A stretch of 39,010 bases of DNA from an uncultured Enterobacteriaceae bacterium (lineage in GTDB: Bacteria > Pseudomonadota > Gammaproteobacteria > Enterobacterales > Enterobacteriaceae). The stretch covers positions 1-39,010 of the forward strand of contig CALYPF010000014.1 in NCBI GenBank assembly GCA_945271245.1. Reading direction: 5' to 3'. The translations under genes and the position numbers were made by a program. The notes beneath the pieces are model-generated. The model had not been told where the DNA came from. It worked only from the letters and a program-made list of their open reading frames with translations, and did not search any database. This document shows, piece after piece, positions 9,961 through 20,817 of this stretch (positions within the stretch are counted from its first letter, which is position 1; each line of letters begins with the position of its first letter).

Positions 9961-9977
9961 TGCAATCTCCGTGCCAA
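9961..9977 (-). promoter_or_regulatory. Sigma54 promoter of glmY
   Basis: On the minus strand the sequence TTGGCACGGAGATTGCA has the -24 GGCAC and -12 TTGC elements with standard spacing. The -12 GC lies 13 bases before the inferred GlmY start at 9949. GlrR, encoded in this operon, is the known activator of this promoter in E. coli. Confidence 0.88.
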
Positions 9978-10065
9978 TATTGCTAAGCCAGCCTTTTTCG
10001 CTGCATTATCCGGGTGTTATTGTTTGTTAAAATGATTAAAGCAAAGTAATAAAAAATCATCAATT

Positions 10066-10180
10066 CGTCTTCCATAAGCGACATATTATTACGTTAAAAT
10101 ACATTAAGTAATAAAATCAATGAATTATATGTCTCTATACGGAGACGCTCTGATTATTCCTATGTCGCTATTATGCGACG
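10066..10180 (-). promoter_or_regulatory. Three GlrR-type activator boxes upstream of glmY
   Basis: Three copies of the GlrR (QseF) box TGTC-N10-GACA, each with one mismatch, lie at 10066-10083 (CGTC-N10-GACA), 10130-10147 (TGTC-N10-GACG) and 10163-10180 (TGTC-N10-GACG). They sit about 120-230 bases upstream of the glmY start, where enhancer sites for a sigma54 activator are expected. AT-rich DNA between them and the promoter could carry IHF-type bends, but I assign no IHF site. Confidence 0.75.
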
Positions 10181-10910
10181 TCGTAACGTTTCCTGCCGTA
10201 ACAATAAAAATATTATCACTTATAGCTGTGCGCCCGTTTGGCGCACGCAGATAAATGACCGCCGTTCTATAAACCGGAACACCCTAAAGTCTCATTGTTG
10301 CTAACGGCATATCGCAACACCGCTGACGCCCTGCCTGCATAAGTCGTCTAATACGAACAGTCTCACATACCGGATGCCGGGCTCACGAGGTTCGCTTTGT
10401 GGAGTGATTAGATGATTCGGGACGCGAGCAGCGCCAGGTAAGCAGCCAAAAAGCGTAAAATCGTTTTAATCCTCCGCGACCGCGCAACGCTTTGGCTGGC
10501 ATTCAGGCAGTAATGCCGTTAACAGTACGGCATATATTTTGTTTTATCGACAACACGAAACTATGACCTTAGTAATTCGTCATATAGCACAGCAAACAAC
10601 GGCTATACGCGATTTAGCGTAAAAACCGCTGATAACCGTTTCTCTCCCACATCATTTTTGCGCCAGATAATCACTCGTGAATATTTATATGGAGCACCAG
10701 CCTGGTGGAATAACGTTTCATTTACCCTGCACCCCGCCTGGCAGCGGGCAGCCATTGGAGGCAGATTTTTCTTATCACGCATTATAATCAACGGGTTAGA
10801 AAAACCATCCTCCAAAGGGAAGTTCCTGCGCACCATTTATTCATTAAACGCCAAATTAGAAATGGTCGCGTCAGTACCGCCTGCACGACAGACGGCACTG
10901 ATAACGTTTT
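10181..10910. other. Non-coding stretch between the glmY enhancer and purL terminator
   Basis: I see no supportable gene here. Short frames at 10603-10836 (minus) and 10658-10912 (plus) overlap on opposite strands and resemble nothing I recognise. A perfect 7-bp hairpin (GTGCGCC-CGTTT-GGCGCAC) lies at 10228-10246. The region may be decayed sequence or an undetected RNA. Confidence 0.45.
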
Positions 10911-10943
10911 AAAAAACGCCTCCGCCGCTGGCAGCTCCGGCGG
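10911..10943 (-). terminator. Intrinsic terminator of purL
   Basis: On the minus strand CCGCCG and CGGCGG form a stem (10922-10927 with 10938-10943), extended by flanking GC pairs, followed by GGCG and TTTTTT at 10916-10911. It lies about 100 bases after the purL stop. Confidence 0.65.
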
Positions 10944-11042
10944 CCGCCTCTCTCAAACGGGCAGGTAAGTCGGGCATCGCTCACAAGAAGTAAGTACGCA
11001 GGTTAGCCTTCTCCGCACCGCGTATTCAACCTTGTATACCAC

Positions 11043-14000
11043 TCAGCCAAGCTGGCGGCGAGCATTACGGAACAGGCGCATCCAGGGACTATCTTCTCCC
11101 CATTCCTGCGGATGCCACGAGTGAGTAACGGTTCGGAAAACGCGCTCCGGGTGCGGCATCATTATAGTGACGCGCCCGGATTCATTTGTCACAGCGGTAA
11201 CACCGTTGGGTGAACCATTTGGGTTTGCCGGATAGCGCGCCGCAGTGCGCCCGTAATTATCAACAAAGCGCATGGCCACCTGCTTTTTCTCTTCCAGAAG
11301 AGCCAGATGCGCCTCATCGCGCAGTTCCGCGCGCCCTTCTCCGTGTGAAACAACTATCGGCAGCCGCGCGCCGGCCATGTCGGCTAACAGCAGAGACGGA
11401 CTGTCCGCCACTTCTACCAGGCTCAGGCGCGCCTCAAAGCGCGCCGAGCGGTTACGAACAAAGCGCGGCCACGCTTCGCTACCGGGAATTAGTTCACGCA
11501 GCGCGGAGAGCATCTGGCAGCCGTTGCACACCCCAAGCGTCAGCGTCTGTGGGTGCTCAAAAAACGAACTAAAAGCATCCCGCAGAAGCGAATTAAATAA
11601 AATCGATTTCGCCCATCCCTCCCCGGCGCCTAATACGTCGCCATAGGAGAAACCGCCGCAGGCGACCAGCGCCTGCGCATTCTGCAGGGAATAACGCCCG
11701 GCGATTAAATCACTCATGTGCACATCCACCGCGTCAAAACCCGCCCGATGAAACGCCGCGGCCATCTCTGCGTGTGAATTAACGCCCTGCTCGCGCAATA
11801 CCGCGACAACAGGCCGTATTCCGCTCGCAATATAGGGCGCGGCAATATCCTCTTCGGTATCCCAGTGCAGCTTCACATTTAAGCCGGGATCGGTCACATC
11901 GGCCCTGCTCTCATGCTCTTCATCGGCGCAGGCCGGGTTATCACGCCGCCGCTGCATTTGCCAGCTTGTCTCCCCCCACCATTGACGCAACACCGAACAG
12001 TGTTCGCGATACACCGTCTCCTCGCCTGCGGTGATAATAAATTCATCGCCCGGCACCGCGCGCCCCAGATAATGTACACAGTCTGCCAGACCGAATTCTG
12101 TAAACGTTGCCATCACGGCGTCATACTCAGCCACCGCTATTTGGATTACCGCGCCCAATTCCTCATTAAATAACGCTGCCAGCGCGTCCTCACCCAATCC
12201 TGCGATATCAACATTAACCCCGCAGCGCCCGGCAAACGCCATTTCGGCCAGCATTGCAAGCAATCCGCCGTCTGAACGATCGTGATAGGCCAGTAACCGC
12301 CGCCAGGCGAGCAGCGTCTGAATAGCCTCAAAGAACCCCTTGAGCTGTGCGACGTCGCGCACATCCGCGCTGCTATCGCCCAATTGCTGATACACTTGCG
12401 CCAGCGCGCTCGCCCCCAGCGCGCACTTCCCTTTGCCTAAATCCACCAGCAGCAGCGCATTCTCCTGCAGGCTAAGCTGAGGCGTCACGGTCCGCCGCAC
12501 ATCTTCTACGCGTGCGAAAGCGGAAATAATCAGCGACAGCGGCGAGGTCATTTCCCGCTCCGTTTCACCCTGTCGCCAGCGCGTTTGCATTGACATCGAA
12601 TCTTTCCCAACCGGGATAGTCAATCCGAGCGCCGGGCACAGTTCTTCCCCTATCGCTTTCACTGCGGCATATAACCCGGCGTCTACGCCGGGGTGGCCCG
12701 CTGCGGCCATCCAGTTCGCGGAAAGCTTTACGCGCCGCAAATCGCCGATGTGCGCAGCGGCGATATTGGTTAGCGCCTCGCCCACCGCCAGCCTTGCCGA
12801 TGCGGCATAATCAAGAAGCGCTACTGGGGTGCGTTCCCCAATGGCTATTGCCTCGCCGTAATAGCTATCAAAGCTGGCGGTAGTCACCGCGCAGTCTGCT
12901 ACCGGCACCTGCCACGGGCCAACCATTTGATCGCGCGCGACCATACCGCCGACAGTGCGATCGCCGATAGTTATCAAAAATGTTTTTTCCGCCACTGCGG
13001 GCAGCTGAAGCACGCGCTTTACCGCTTCCTGTAACTTAATTTCTTCACGGGCCAGCGGCTGAGTGCAGACCTGCAGGCGCTCAACGTGACGCTCCATGCG
13101 CGGTGCCTTCCCGAGCAGCGTATCCAGCGCTAAATCAATCGGTTGATTGTCGAAATGTGCGTCTGTCAGCGTAAGCCGCTGCGCCCGCGTCGCTTCACCG
13201 ATAACGGCGAACGGCGCCCTTTCCCGGTGGCAAATCGCACTGAATTCAGCGAGACGCTGCGGTGCGACCGCCAAAACATAGCGCTCCTGCGACTCGTTGC
13301 ACCATATTTCCAGCGGACTCAGGCCGGTTTCATCAACGGGAATATCGCGCAGGGTAAAGCGTCCGCCGCGCCCGCCGTCATTGATTAGCTCTGGCATAGC
13401 GTTGGATAGCCCGCCCGCGCCGACATCATGAATAAATAGAATCGGGTTATTCGCACCCTGCTGCCAGCAGCTATCGATGACCTCCTGGCAGCGGCGCTCC
13501 ATTTCAGGGTTATCGCGCTGCACGGAGGCAAAATCCAAATCCGCGTCCGATTGCCCCGAGGCCATAGACGACGCTGCACCGCCTCCCAGCCCAATATTCA
13601 TGGCCGGGCCGCCTAACACAATAAGCTGCGCACCGGGCGGGATTTCCCCTTTTTGCACGTGCTCCGCGCGAATATTGCCTACCCCGCCCGCCAGCATAAT
13701 CGGCTTATGATAGCCGCGTAGCTCAGTGCCGTTATGGTTCACCACCCGGGCCTCATAGGTACGAAAGTAGCCATTAATCGCCGGGCGGCCGAATTCGTTA
13801 TTGTAAGCGGCCGCGCCCAGCGGCCCTTCCGTCATGATTTCCAGAGCGGAAGCGATTCGCGTCGGTTTGCCAAAATCCGTTTCCCAGGGCTGCTCAAAAC
13901 CGGGGATACGTAAATTGGAGGTTGAAAAACCAATCAGCCCGGCCTTTGGCTTCGCGCCGCGCCCGGTGGCGCCTTCATCACGTAGCTCTCCGCCAGAACC

Positions 14001-14930
14001 CGTAGCCGCGCCGGGCCACGGCGAAATCGCCGTTGGGTGATTGTGGGTTTCCACTTTCATCAAAATATGTACTGGCTCGTGGGAATAACGGTAGCTACCG
14101 GACGTAGGATCGGCAAAGAAACGTCCGGCATCTGAGCCTTCCATAACTGCCGCATTATCTTTATAGGCAGACAGCACATAATCCGGAGTTTGCCGGAAGG
14201 TATTTTTAATCATGTCAAACAGCGAATGCGGCTGTTTTTCACCGTTTATGGTCCAGCGTGCATTAAAAATCTTATGCCGACAGTGCTCGGAATTCGCCTG
14301 CGCGAACATGTATAACTCAACGTCGGTTGGGTTACGGCCTTCCCGCGTAAAAGCATCGAATAAATACCTAATTTCATCTTTCGCCAGCGCCAGCCCCAAC
14401 CTGACATTCGCCTCTTCAAGTGCAGATATCCCTTGCGTCAACATATCTATATGCTGTGCGGGCGCTGGCGCCCGGTGTGTAAACAGCGCATGTGCGTCCT
14501 GCATGCGGGTAAACGCTGCTTCGGTCATACGATCGCACACGATGTCTATCGCCGCGCTTATCTGCGCCTCGCTCAGCGGTTCGCCGGCCAAATAATAGGC
14601 AATACCGCGCTCCAGACGCGTTACCTGGGGCAAACCACAGTTATGGGCGATATCAGTCGCTTTTGAAGACCAGGGCGAGCGCGTTCCCGGACGCGGGGTG
14701 ACCAGAATAAGCTGCCCCATTGGCTCGCTCTCACGGGCAGTGGGGCCATAGCATAACAGGCGCACCAGCCGGGCATGGGAATCGCTATCCAGGCCATGCG
14801 CTAAATCGGCAAAATGCACAAATTCAGCGTGAATCTCCACTATCGGCAGCCGCCGCTCGGCGAATTGGGTCAGAAGTTTTTGGATCTGAAAGGGCGATAA
14901 GGCGGGGGAACCACGCAGAATTTCCATCAT
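11043..14930 (-). CDS. purL: Phosphoribosylformylglycinamidine synthase
   Basis: PurL catalyses the fourth step of purine synthesis, converting FGAR plus glutamine and ATP to FGAM. The 1295-residue product equals the E. coli length and aligns throughout by eye. An N-terminal PurS-like region is followed by the synthetase domains ([34 protein letters not shown]) and a C-terminal class I glutamine amidotransferase domain with nucleophile GVCNGCQML, then VSHGEGR and [10 protein letters not shown]. The start at 14930 ([12 protein letters not shown]) matches E. coli; the open frame upstream to 15077 covers the promoter and is ignored. A PurR operator lies at 15020-15035. An intact 3.9-kb biosynthetic gene suggests purine synthesis is still needed. 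Confidence 0.98.
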   Translation of the reverse strand: MMEILRGSPALSPFQIQKLLTQFAERRLPIVEIHAEFVHFADLAHGLDSDSHARLVRLLCYGPTARESEPMGQLILVTPRPGTRSPWSSKATDIAHNCGLPQVTRLERGIAYYLAGEPLSEAQISAAIDIVCDRMTEAAFTRMQDAHALFTHRAPAPAQHIDMLTQGISALEEANVRLGLALAKDEIRYLFDAFTREGRNPTDVELYMFAQANSEHCRHKIFNARWTINGEKQPHSLFDMIKNTFRQTPDYVLSAYKDNAAVMEGSDAGRFFADPTSGSYRYSHEPVHILMKVETHNHPTAISPWPGAATGSGGELRDEGATGRGAKPKAGLIGFSTSNLRIPGFEQPWETDFGKPTRIASALEIMTEGPLGAAAYNNEFGRPAINGYFRTYEARVVNHNGTELRGYHKPIMLAGGVGNIRAEHVQKGEIPPGAQLIVLGGPAMNIGLGGGAASSMASGQSDADLDFASVQRDNPEMERRCQEVIDSCWQQGANNPILFIHDVGAGGLSNAMPELINDGGRGGRFTLRDIPVDETGLSPLEIWCNESQERYVLAVAPQRLAEFSAICHRERAPFAVIGEATRAQRLTLTDAHFDNQPIDLALDTLLGKAPRMERHVERLQVCTQPLAREEIKLQEAVKRVLQLPAVAEKTFLITIGDRTVGGMVARDQMVGPWQVPVADCAVTTASFDSYYGEAIAIGERTPVALLDYAASARLAVGEALTNIAAAHIGDLRRVKLSANWMAAAGHPGVDAGLYAAVKAIGEELCPALGLTIPVGKDSMSMQTRWRQGETEREMTSPLSLIISAFARVEDVRRTVTPQLSLQENALLLVDLGKGKCALGASALAQVYQQLGDSSADVRDVAQLKGFFEAIQTLLAWRRLLAYHDRSDGGLLAMLAEMAFAGRCGVNVDIAGLGEDALAALFNEELGAVIQIAVAEYDAVMATFTEFGLADCVHYLGRAVPGDEFIITAGEETVYREHCSVLRQWWGETSWQMQRRRDNPACADEEHESRADVTDPGLNVKLHWDTEEDIAAPYIASGIRPVVAVLREQGVNSHAEMAAAFHRAGFDAVDVHMSDLIAGRYSLQNAQALVACGGFSYGDVLGAGEGWAKSILFNSLLRDAFSSFFEHPQTLTLGVCNGCQMLSALRELIPGSEAWPRFVRNRSARFEARLSLVEVADSPSLLLADMAGARLPIVVSHGEGRAELRDEAHLALLEEKKQVAMRFVDNYGRTAARYPANPNGSPNGVTAVTNESGRVTIMMPHPERVFRTVTHSWHPQEWGEDSPWMRLFRNARRQLG

Positions 14931-15019
14931 AAGGTCTCTCGTTTGCGAAACGTCCTGACGCCGCGAAAAGTGGCGCCACGCTGGAAAACGAGAGCCATTA
15001 TAGAGAAACCCCGACGCTG

Positions 15020-15035
15020 ACGAAACCGTTTGCGT
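15020..15035 (-). promoter_or_regulatory. PurR operator of purL
   Basis: Read on the minus strand the 16-mer is ACGCAAACGGTTTCGT, a near-perfect PurR box and, as far as I recall, the same as the E. coli purL operator. It lies 90 bases upstream of the purL start, in the divergent purL-mltF region. Confidence 0.85.
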
Positions 15036-15200
15036 CAAAATAAAAACCGCGGACTGGCCGTAACAAACTGTGCACAAATAACGTACTCAGGTTGCCAGCA
15101 CCGGGATTGTTGAGCAAAATGCAGCTCTCAAAAAACAACTTCCCCTTGAGAACATTACGGCTTTTGACTCGCGCTTAGGCTATTGCAGAGATTTAACTTA

Positions 15201-16748
15201 TTGAAAAAACTAAAGCTTAACTATCTGCTGATCGGCGTTGTCGCGCTATTGCTGGCCGTCGCACTCTGGCCTACCGTGCCCTGGACCGGCGGCACGGAAA
15301 ACCGTATCGCTGCGATTAAAGCGCGCGGCGAACTGCGGGTAAGCACGATTGCCTCACCGCTCACCTGGAGTCGAATCAATAATGAAGAAACGGTGGGGCT
15401 GGATTACGAACTGGCCCGCGAGTTCGCCGATTATCTGGGGGTAGAGCTTAAAATTACGGTTCGTTCGGGCATTGATAAACTTTTTGATGATTTAGATACA
15501 GGCGCTGCCGACATTCTGGCCGCCGGACTAGTTTATAACAACGCGCGCAGTAAAAATTACCAGCCCGGCCCCGCCTACTATTCCGTCTCGCAGCAAATGG
15601 TGTATCGCATGGGGTCTCCCCGCCCCAAAAGCCTTGCAGGAATCACCAGCGAAAACCTAACTATCGCCGCCGGGCTGGCGGTACTCAACGATTTAAATAC
15701 GCTCAAACAGGAAAAGTACCCGCACCTTGAATGGCGGGTCGACGCCACGCGCAACAGCACCATGTTATTACGGAAAGTTCTGGATGGGACACTGGCCTAT
15801 ACGATCGCCGACTCGGTGGCGATAGGGCTTTTCCAGCGCATCCACCCTCAGCTCGCCGTCGCGCTGGATATCACGGACGAGCAGCCGGTTACCTGGTTTA
15901 CTCCGCGCGATAGTGACGACAGCCTGTCCGCCGCGATGCTCGATTTCTTTGCCCGCGTTAACGCCAACGGCACCCTATCGCGGCTGGAAGAAAAATATCT
16001 GGGCCACGTCGGCGCGTTTGACTATGTGGATACCCGTAGCTTCCTGCGGGCCGTCGACAATATTCTGCCCTCACTGCTACCGCTATTTAAGAAATACGCA
16101 ACGCGCATCGACTGGCGCCTGCTGGCGGCCATCGCCTATCAAGAATCGCACTGGGATACCCATGCGACATCGCCAACCGGCGTTCGGGGGCTAATGATGC
16201 TCACCAAAAATACGGCGCAGAGTTTAGGCCTGACCGATCGGTTGAATGCAGAACAGAGTATTCGCGGCGGCGCGCGCTACCTGAACGATATGCTCGAAAA
16301 AGTGCCAGATTCTGTGCCGGAAGGCGAGCGCATTTGGTTTGCGCTGGCCGCGTACAACATGGGCTACGCGCACATGCTGGACGCCAGAGCGCTAACCGCA
16401 AAGCTGCGCGGAAACCCCGATAGCTGGAGCGACGTGAAACAAACCCTGCCGTTGCTCAGCCAGAAAAATTGGTATAAGAAAACGACCTATGGCTACACGC
16501 GCGGCCATGAAGCGCTGGCGTATGTAGAAAATATTCGCAAATACCATATGAGCCTGGTGGGATATCTAATGGAAAAAACGCATCAGAAAATGCTGCACCA
16601 GCGCCTGGCGCAAAGCTACCCGGTGGTGAAACCGCCGGAGGTGGCTCAGCCGCGCATGGAGCCAGCGCTGATGACGCCCGTCCCCGACACCGATGAGGAT
16701 ACGTCTTCAATCTCCACAAACTCTCTAATGCAGATGCTTACTCATTAG
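15201..16748 (+). CDS. mltF: Membrane-bound lytic murein transglycosylase F
   Basis: MltF cleaves the MurNAc-GlcNAc bond of peptidoglycan with formation of 1,6-anhydroMurNAc. The 515-residue protein has an N-terminal hydrophobic segment (about 7-23), a solute-binding-protein-like regulatory domain (about 40-265) and a C-terminal SLT domain. The catalytic glutamate is Glu315 in [10 protein letters not shown], followed by the family motifs [12 protein letters not shown] and AAYNMGYAH. The TTG at 15201 is chosen because it gives the family start [12 protein letters not shown]; another TTG at 15183 would add six residues. Transcription diverges from purL. The product links to the murQ/murP genes nearby only through the general theme of murein recycling. 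Confidence 0.95.
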   Translation: MKKLKLNYLLIGVVALLLAVALWPTVPWTGGTENRIAAIKARGELRVSTIASPLTWSRINNEETVGLDYELAREFADYLGVELKITVRSGIDKLFDDLDTGAADILAAGLVYNNARSKNYQPGPAYYSVSQQMVYRMGSPRPKSLAGITSENLTIAAGLAVLNDLNTLKQEKYPHLEWRVDATRNSTMLLRKVLDGTLAYTIADSVAIGLFQRIHPQLAVALDITDEQPVTWFTPRDSDDSLSAAMLDFFARVNANGTLSRLEEKYLGHVGAFDYVDTRSFLRAVDNILPSLLPLFKKYATRIDWRLLAAIAYQESHWDTHATSPTGVRGLMMLTKNTAQSLGLTDRLNAEQSIRGGARYLNDMLEKVPDSVPEGERIWFALAAYNMGYAHMLDARALTAKLRGNPDSWSDVKQTLPLLSQKNWYKKTTYGYTRGHEALAYVENIRKYHMSLVGYLMEKTHQKMLHQRLAQSYPVVKPPEVAQPRMEPALMTPVPDTDEDTSSISTNSLMQMLTH

Positions 16749-16984
16749 CCGCCTGCGCACCCGCTTTTCTCTACTATCAGGTTGTTATTTAGCAACCCAC
16801 ACGGCGCATAAAAGCCGCGTTAATATGCAGCGTAAATAGGTCTGACGTTCAGTGGTTTAATTATCTCCTTCATCGACCGTAACTGGGTTAAAACGGCCCC
16901 ATAATACCCTTCTATTTTTATTGTTATTTTTAAATTATCATAGTCAGATTTTTAGAATTACTACCTTTTTTAATCAGAGAATAA

Positions 16985-17650
16985 ATGAATATTAATTACT
17001 CCCGGATAGCAAAATTATTATTAATCTCTTCTGCAGGATTCATGCTTTCTGGCTGTTTCAGCATAATGCTGGCAACAAACTCCGGATATAAAAATAAGTT
17101 AGAGCATTGGAGAAATGACACAATCATTGGTTTATCGCTGGCACAGAATACCGAAGGAAAGAAGAGATATGTTTTTGTCGGGGAGATCTTTGACTACCTA
17201 CTCCTGGAAGGCGGCGATGAGGTAGTTAAGATGCTTATGGACCCTCGTATCGACCGACATACTATGAACGTTAACCATCCGGCAAAATTCACGCTCAATT
17301 ATGATAAAAAGCAATTTACGGGTGAATTAACGCTCAAATATCAGATAAAAACCGAGGAAGAAAGGCAGGCCGCAATAAGTTACAATTTTTACTGCTCGGG
17401 AAATGACTGCACAAAAAACATTTATAAATTGAAGGGAAGCATTCATAAGAAAAATAATAAGCAGAACTATTCAAAGGAGCTCAAATTCTATCACTCATTT
17501 TACGTTGCATTTTATAAATATAAAACGTCCGGTATTTCATTCGGGGCAGCGAAAGCATTACGGCCGGTAGCCATGACGCTTGATATCGTCACTTCACCGC
17601 TACAGTTGGTGGGGTTTGGTATTATTGGAGGCATATTAAATAGTAATTAA
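16985..17650 (+). CDS. Uncharacterised lipoprotein, AT-rich orphan
   Basis: The 221-residue product has a signal peptide with lipobox LSGC (Cys24), so it is probably a membrane-anchored lipoprotein. I do not recognise the rest. It is lysine- and tyrosine-rich, has a Cys pair in a YNFYCSGNDCTKN segment, and ends in a hydrophobic glycine-rich tail (VTSPLQLVGFGIIGGIL). Base composition is visibly more AT-rich than the neighbouring mltF and tadA genes, suggesting transfer. ATG 16985 follows AATCAGAGAATAA, with AGAGA as ribosome-binding site. It lies alone between mltF and the duplicated glrR-glnB fragment, a position with no counterpart in E. coli. Confidence 0.7.
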   Translation: MNINYSRIAKLLLISSAGFMLSGCFSIMLATNSGYKNKLEHWRNDTIIGLSLAQNTEGKKRYVFVGEIFDYLLLEGGDEVVKMLMDPRIDRHTMNVNHPAKFTLNYDKKQFTGELTLKYQIKTEEERQAAISYNFYCSGNDCTKNIYKLKGSIHKKNNKQNYSKELKFYHSFYVAFYKYKTSGISFGAAKALRPVAMTLDIVTSPLQLVGFGIIGGILNSN

Positions 17651-17830
17651 TTCAGCAAAATGGAAACCTGTAAGGCCTTTCGTAGAATGAGAGGCTTTCA
17701 AAAAGCAAGTGTTTCCATAAAGCTAAACCTACAGGAATGATTTTAATATCTGCTTTTTCATGGTAACCATTCTAATTATCACGCTCCATATCGCTTAAAA
17801 ATCATCATCGTGCCTCTGCAATATGCTTTC

Positions 17831-18154
17831 GAGGAAATGTCACTCAGGCAGCGCTTATGGCTGGGCGAAATCAAATCGCACTGAATTTTATAAACTCCTG
17901 GCACGCCATGAACTGGATGCTAATGATTTCAAACTGTAATTTTACCACTGGCGCGCACTGCCGCACTGAAGAGCGCCGGTTGCCGTGCAAGCCGGTCGCA
18001 GCGTTGATTTGAAGTCAGGATATTTCATGAAAAAGATCGATGCGATTATTAAACCGTTCACGCTGAATGATGTTCGCGAGGCGCTGGCGGAAGTCGGAGT
18101 TACGGGATAACGGTCACCGAGGTGAAGAGATTTGGGCGCCAGAAAGGGCACACT
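17831..18154 (+). pseudogene. Inverted duplicate of the glrR 3' end and glnB 5' half
   Basis: This stretch is a diverged copy of 5910-6229, in inverted orientation. It contains the last glrR codons (TNLARHELDAN-type end with stop), the intergenic region and about the first 40 codons of glnB from ATG 18027. Roughly nine in ten bases agree by eye. The glrR part has a 5-base insertion near 17870, and the glnB part is frameshifted into TAA (about 18108-18110). The copy stops abruptly after CACACT. No product is expected. It records an old segmental duplication or gene-conversion scar. Confidence 0.9.
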
Positions 18155-18234
18155 ATCCTCACAAAAGGAAGGTTAATCATTACTTCATATTCCTTTTTGG
18201 GTTACGGCCATTGGGTGATATGTGTTCTTAGATA

Positions 18235-18255
18235 GCGCCTTCACACTTAAGGCGC
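18235..18255 (-). terminator. Hairpin downstream of tadA
   Basis: GCGCCTT and AAGGCGC form a perfect 7-bp stem around a 7-base loop, directly after the tadA stop. There is no clear U run on the minus strand, so termination strength is uncertain. Confidence 0.45.
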
Positions 18256-18256
18256 G

Positions 18257-18811
<555 letters not shown>

Positions 18812-19447
18812 TTATTCCAGTTGCTGCAGTTCGCCGCGCGGCGTTACGCGCCAGCGGTGCTGGCAAAACCACAGTAACGGGTTGTCCTGGCTGCTGTCGC
18901 TATAGCCGCTCCACAGGCATAACGGCGAACCGATACGCTGCTCCAGTTGGATAACTTTTTCCGGCCCCAGGCAGCGCAGCGTCAATACCCATCCGCCCCA
19001 GCGCCGCTGGATTTGACTGGCGATAAGATTAACCTCACTAAACCAGCGACGATCGCCGTAAACCTGCTCCACCAGCGGCTGCGGCGAGCCGGTAATCAAC
19101 CACACATCAACATCATCATGAGCCAGATAGTCGTCCAGCCGCGCCTGTACGCCAGGGAAACCGGTAACCCGGCTGCGAAACCAGGCGACGAAATCGCGCT
19201 CCAGTTGCCGGAGGCGAGCCTCGCGATGCCCGAAGGTGCAGCCCCAGAGCAACGCGCTCATCGGCCAGCGGGCCGCGCGCCCCCAAACCAGCAAACCAAG
19301 CAGCACCAGCGGCAATATCAGGACCACCAGCACCATATTCTGCGGCTGACGGCGAAGCAGCCAGCGCAAAAAACAACCAAACATATCTTGCTGATGCAAC
19401 GTCCCGTCAAGGTCAAAGAAAACTACGCGTCGCTCGCCTGCGCTCAA
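18812..19447 (-). CDS. pgpC: Phosphatidylglycerophosphatase C
   Basis: PgpC is a HAD-family inner-membrane phosphatase converting phosphatidylglycerophosphate to phosphatidylglycerol. The 211-residue product equals E. coli PgpC (YfhB). HAD motif I is FFDLDGTL (nucleophile Asp12, acid Asp14), motif II is in LITGSPQPL, and the Asp-rich motif is YSDSSQDNP. A hydrophobic stretch at about 34-57 anchors it. The start is TTG at 19447 with AGGAG six to seven bases upstream. This Shine-Dalgarno sequence overlaps the murP stop, so translation is probably coupled to murP. Confidence 0.93.
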   Translation of the reverse strand: MSAGERRVVFFDLDGTLHQQDMFGCFLRWLLRRQPQNMVLVVLILPLVLLGLLVWGRAARWPMSALLWGCTFGHREARLRQLERDFVAWFRSRVTGFPGVQARLDDYLAHDDVDVWLITGSPQPLVEQVYGDRRWFSEVNLIASQIQRRWGGWVLTLRCLGPEKVIQLEQRIGSPLCLWSGYSDSSQDNPLLWFCQHRWRVTPRGELQQLE

Positions 19448-19451
19448 ACCG

Positions 19452-20807
19452 TTACTCCTGTGGATCGCGAAAACCTAATAGCCAGGTAAATACAAAACCG
19501 GCGACAACCGCCGCTAAATACCCTATCAGATATAGCATGACTTTCCCGGATACGATCGTCAATGCCAGCGGCAAACCTGAAATACCGAAGGTAATCACCG
19601 TCGCCACGCCCCAATAGCTCATTAGCGCGCCGCCGACGGCGCCGCCCAGACAGGCAGCGATAAACGGCCGCCCGAGCGGCAGCGTGACGCCAAAAATAAG
19701 CGGTTCCCCGACCCCGAGCAGCCCGGCGGGCAGCGCGCTGGTAATAACGCGCCGAAGCCGCACGCTGCGGGTTTTCGCCAGTACCGCCAGCGCGGCGCCT
19801 ACCTGCCCGACGCCGGCCATTGCCAGGATGGGAAACAGCGCGTTGTAACCATAGGCCTGGATAAGTTCCACGTGGATAGGGACCAGCCCCTGATGCAGGC
19901 CGGTCAACACCAGCGGCAAAAAAGCGCCGGATAAAATCGCGCCCATTAACAGCCCGCCGCGTTCAACCGCGAGCATAGCGCCGTGCGCAATAGCATCCGA
20001 CATCCATCCGCACAGCGGTTGCAGCGCGACGATTGCCGCGGTACCGGCAATTAATGTCGTTAGCAGGGGATTAAGAATTAATTCCAGCGCCCCGGGCAGC
20101 AGAGCACGCAGACGCTTCTCAATCCAGCACATCAGCGCCACTACCAGCACCACCGCAATCACGCCGCCGCGCCCCGGCTGCAGCGGTTCATCAAACAGGG
20201 TAATTTGCGCCAACTGAGGGCTGGAGAGGATCCCGGCCATCACGCCGCCCATCGCCATCGATCCGCCGAAAATTTTGGCGGCGTTAACGCCAACCAGAAT
20301 ATTCATGATCGCAAACACCGCGCTGCCAAAAATACCTAATAGCCCCAGCGAGTTGGGCCAGTGCGCGGCAAAATCGCCGACGAGATCCGGGCGCTTCAGG
20401 ATATTAATAATGCCGGTAATTAACCCCGAGGCGATAAACGCGGGAATGAGCGGGATGAAAATATTCGCGAGCTGGCGCAGCGCATCGCTCACCGGCGTTT
20501 TATAGCGCGCGCTGACGCGGGCTTTTGTGCGCGCCGCCGCGTCTTGTTCCGCAGCGTGCGGCCGCATTTGCTCGCGCATGGCGTCTACAATTTGCGCCGC
20601 GCGCCCCGGCCCGGCGATCAATTGATGCTGCTCGCCCTGCTTCACGTAGCCGCTTATCTTCGGCAGCGCTTTAAGCGCCTCCGGCGCCATCCGCGACGCA
20701 TCGTGAACTTCGATGCGCACGCGGGTCATGCAATTTTCCAGGCGCAGGATATTATCCTCGCCGCCCACGCCCTGAATAATTGCCCGCGCCAACGTCCGTG
20801 TATCCAC
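19452..20807 (-). CDS. murP: PTS transporter EIIBC, MurNAc-specific (MurP)
   Basis: MurP imports N-acetylmuramic acid and phosphorylates it to MurNAc-6-phosphate. The 451-residue protein has an N-terminal EIIB domain with phospho-acceptor Cys26 (ENCMTRVRIEV) and a C-terminal EIIC membrane domain with about ten hydrophobic segments and the conserved block GLLGVGEPLIFGVTLP. There is no EIIA domain, so it would rely on the glucose EIIA (Crr). The GTG at 20807 has AGGAGG six bases upstream; the longer frame to 20930 overlaps murQ. It follows murQ by ten bases. MurNAc specificity is inferred from the murQ neighbour and overall similarity to E. coli MurP (474 residues). Confidence 0.87.
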   Translation of the reverse strand: MDTRTLARAIIQGVGGEDNILRLENCMTRVRIEVHDASRMAPEALKALPKISGYVKQGEQHQLIAGPGRAAQIVDAMREQMRPHAAEQDAAARTKARVSARYKTPVSDALRQLANIFIPLIPAFIASGLITGIINILKRPDLVGDFAAHWPNSLGLLGIFGSAVFAIMNILVGVNAAKIFGGSMAMGGVMAGILSSPQLAQITLFDEPLQPGRGGVIAVVLVVALMCWIEKRLRALLPGALELILNPLLTTLIAGTAAIVALQPLCGWMSDAIAHGAMLAVERGGLLMGAILSGAFLPLVLTGLHQGLVPIHVELIQAYGYNALFPILAMAGVGQVGAALAVLAKTRSVRLRRVITSALPAGLLGVGEPLIFGVTLPLGRPFIAACLGGAVGGALMSYWGVATVITFGISGLPLALTIVSGKVMLYLIGYLAAVVAGFVFTWLLGFRDPQE

Positions 20808-20817
20808 TGTAGCCTCC

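Noticed and set aside
10603-10912. Overlapping short frames on both strands (77 and 84 codons)
   Set aside because: They overlap antisense, have no clear ribosome-binding site or family resemblance, and lie in a region with no gene in E. coli.
14931-15077. N-terminal extension of purL to 15077
   Set aside because: It spans the PurR operator and promoter region; the start at 14930 gives the exact E. coli length.
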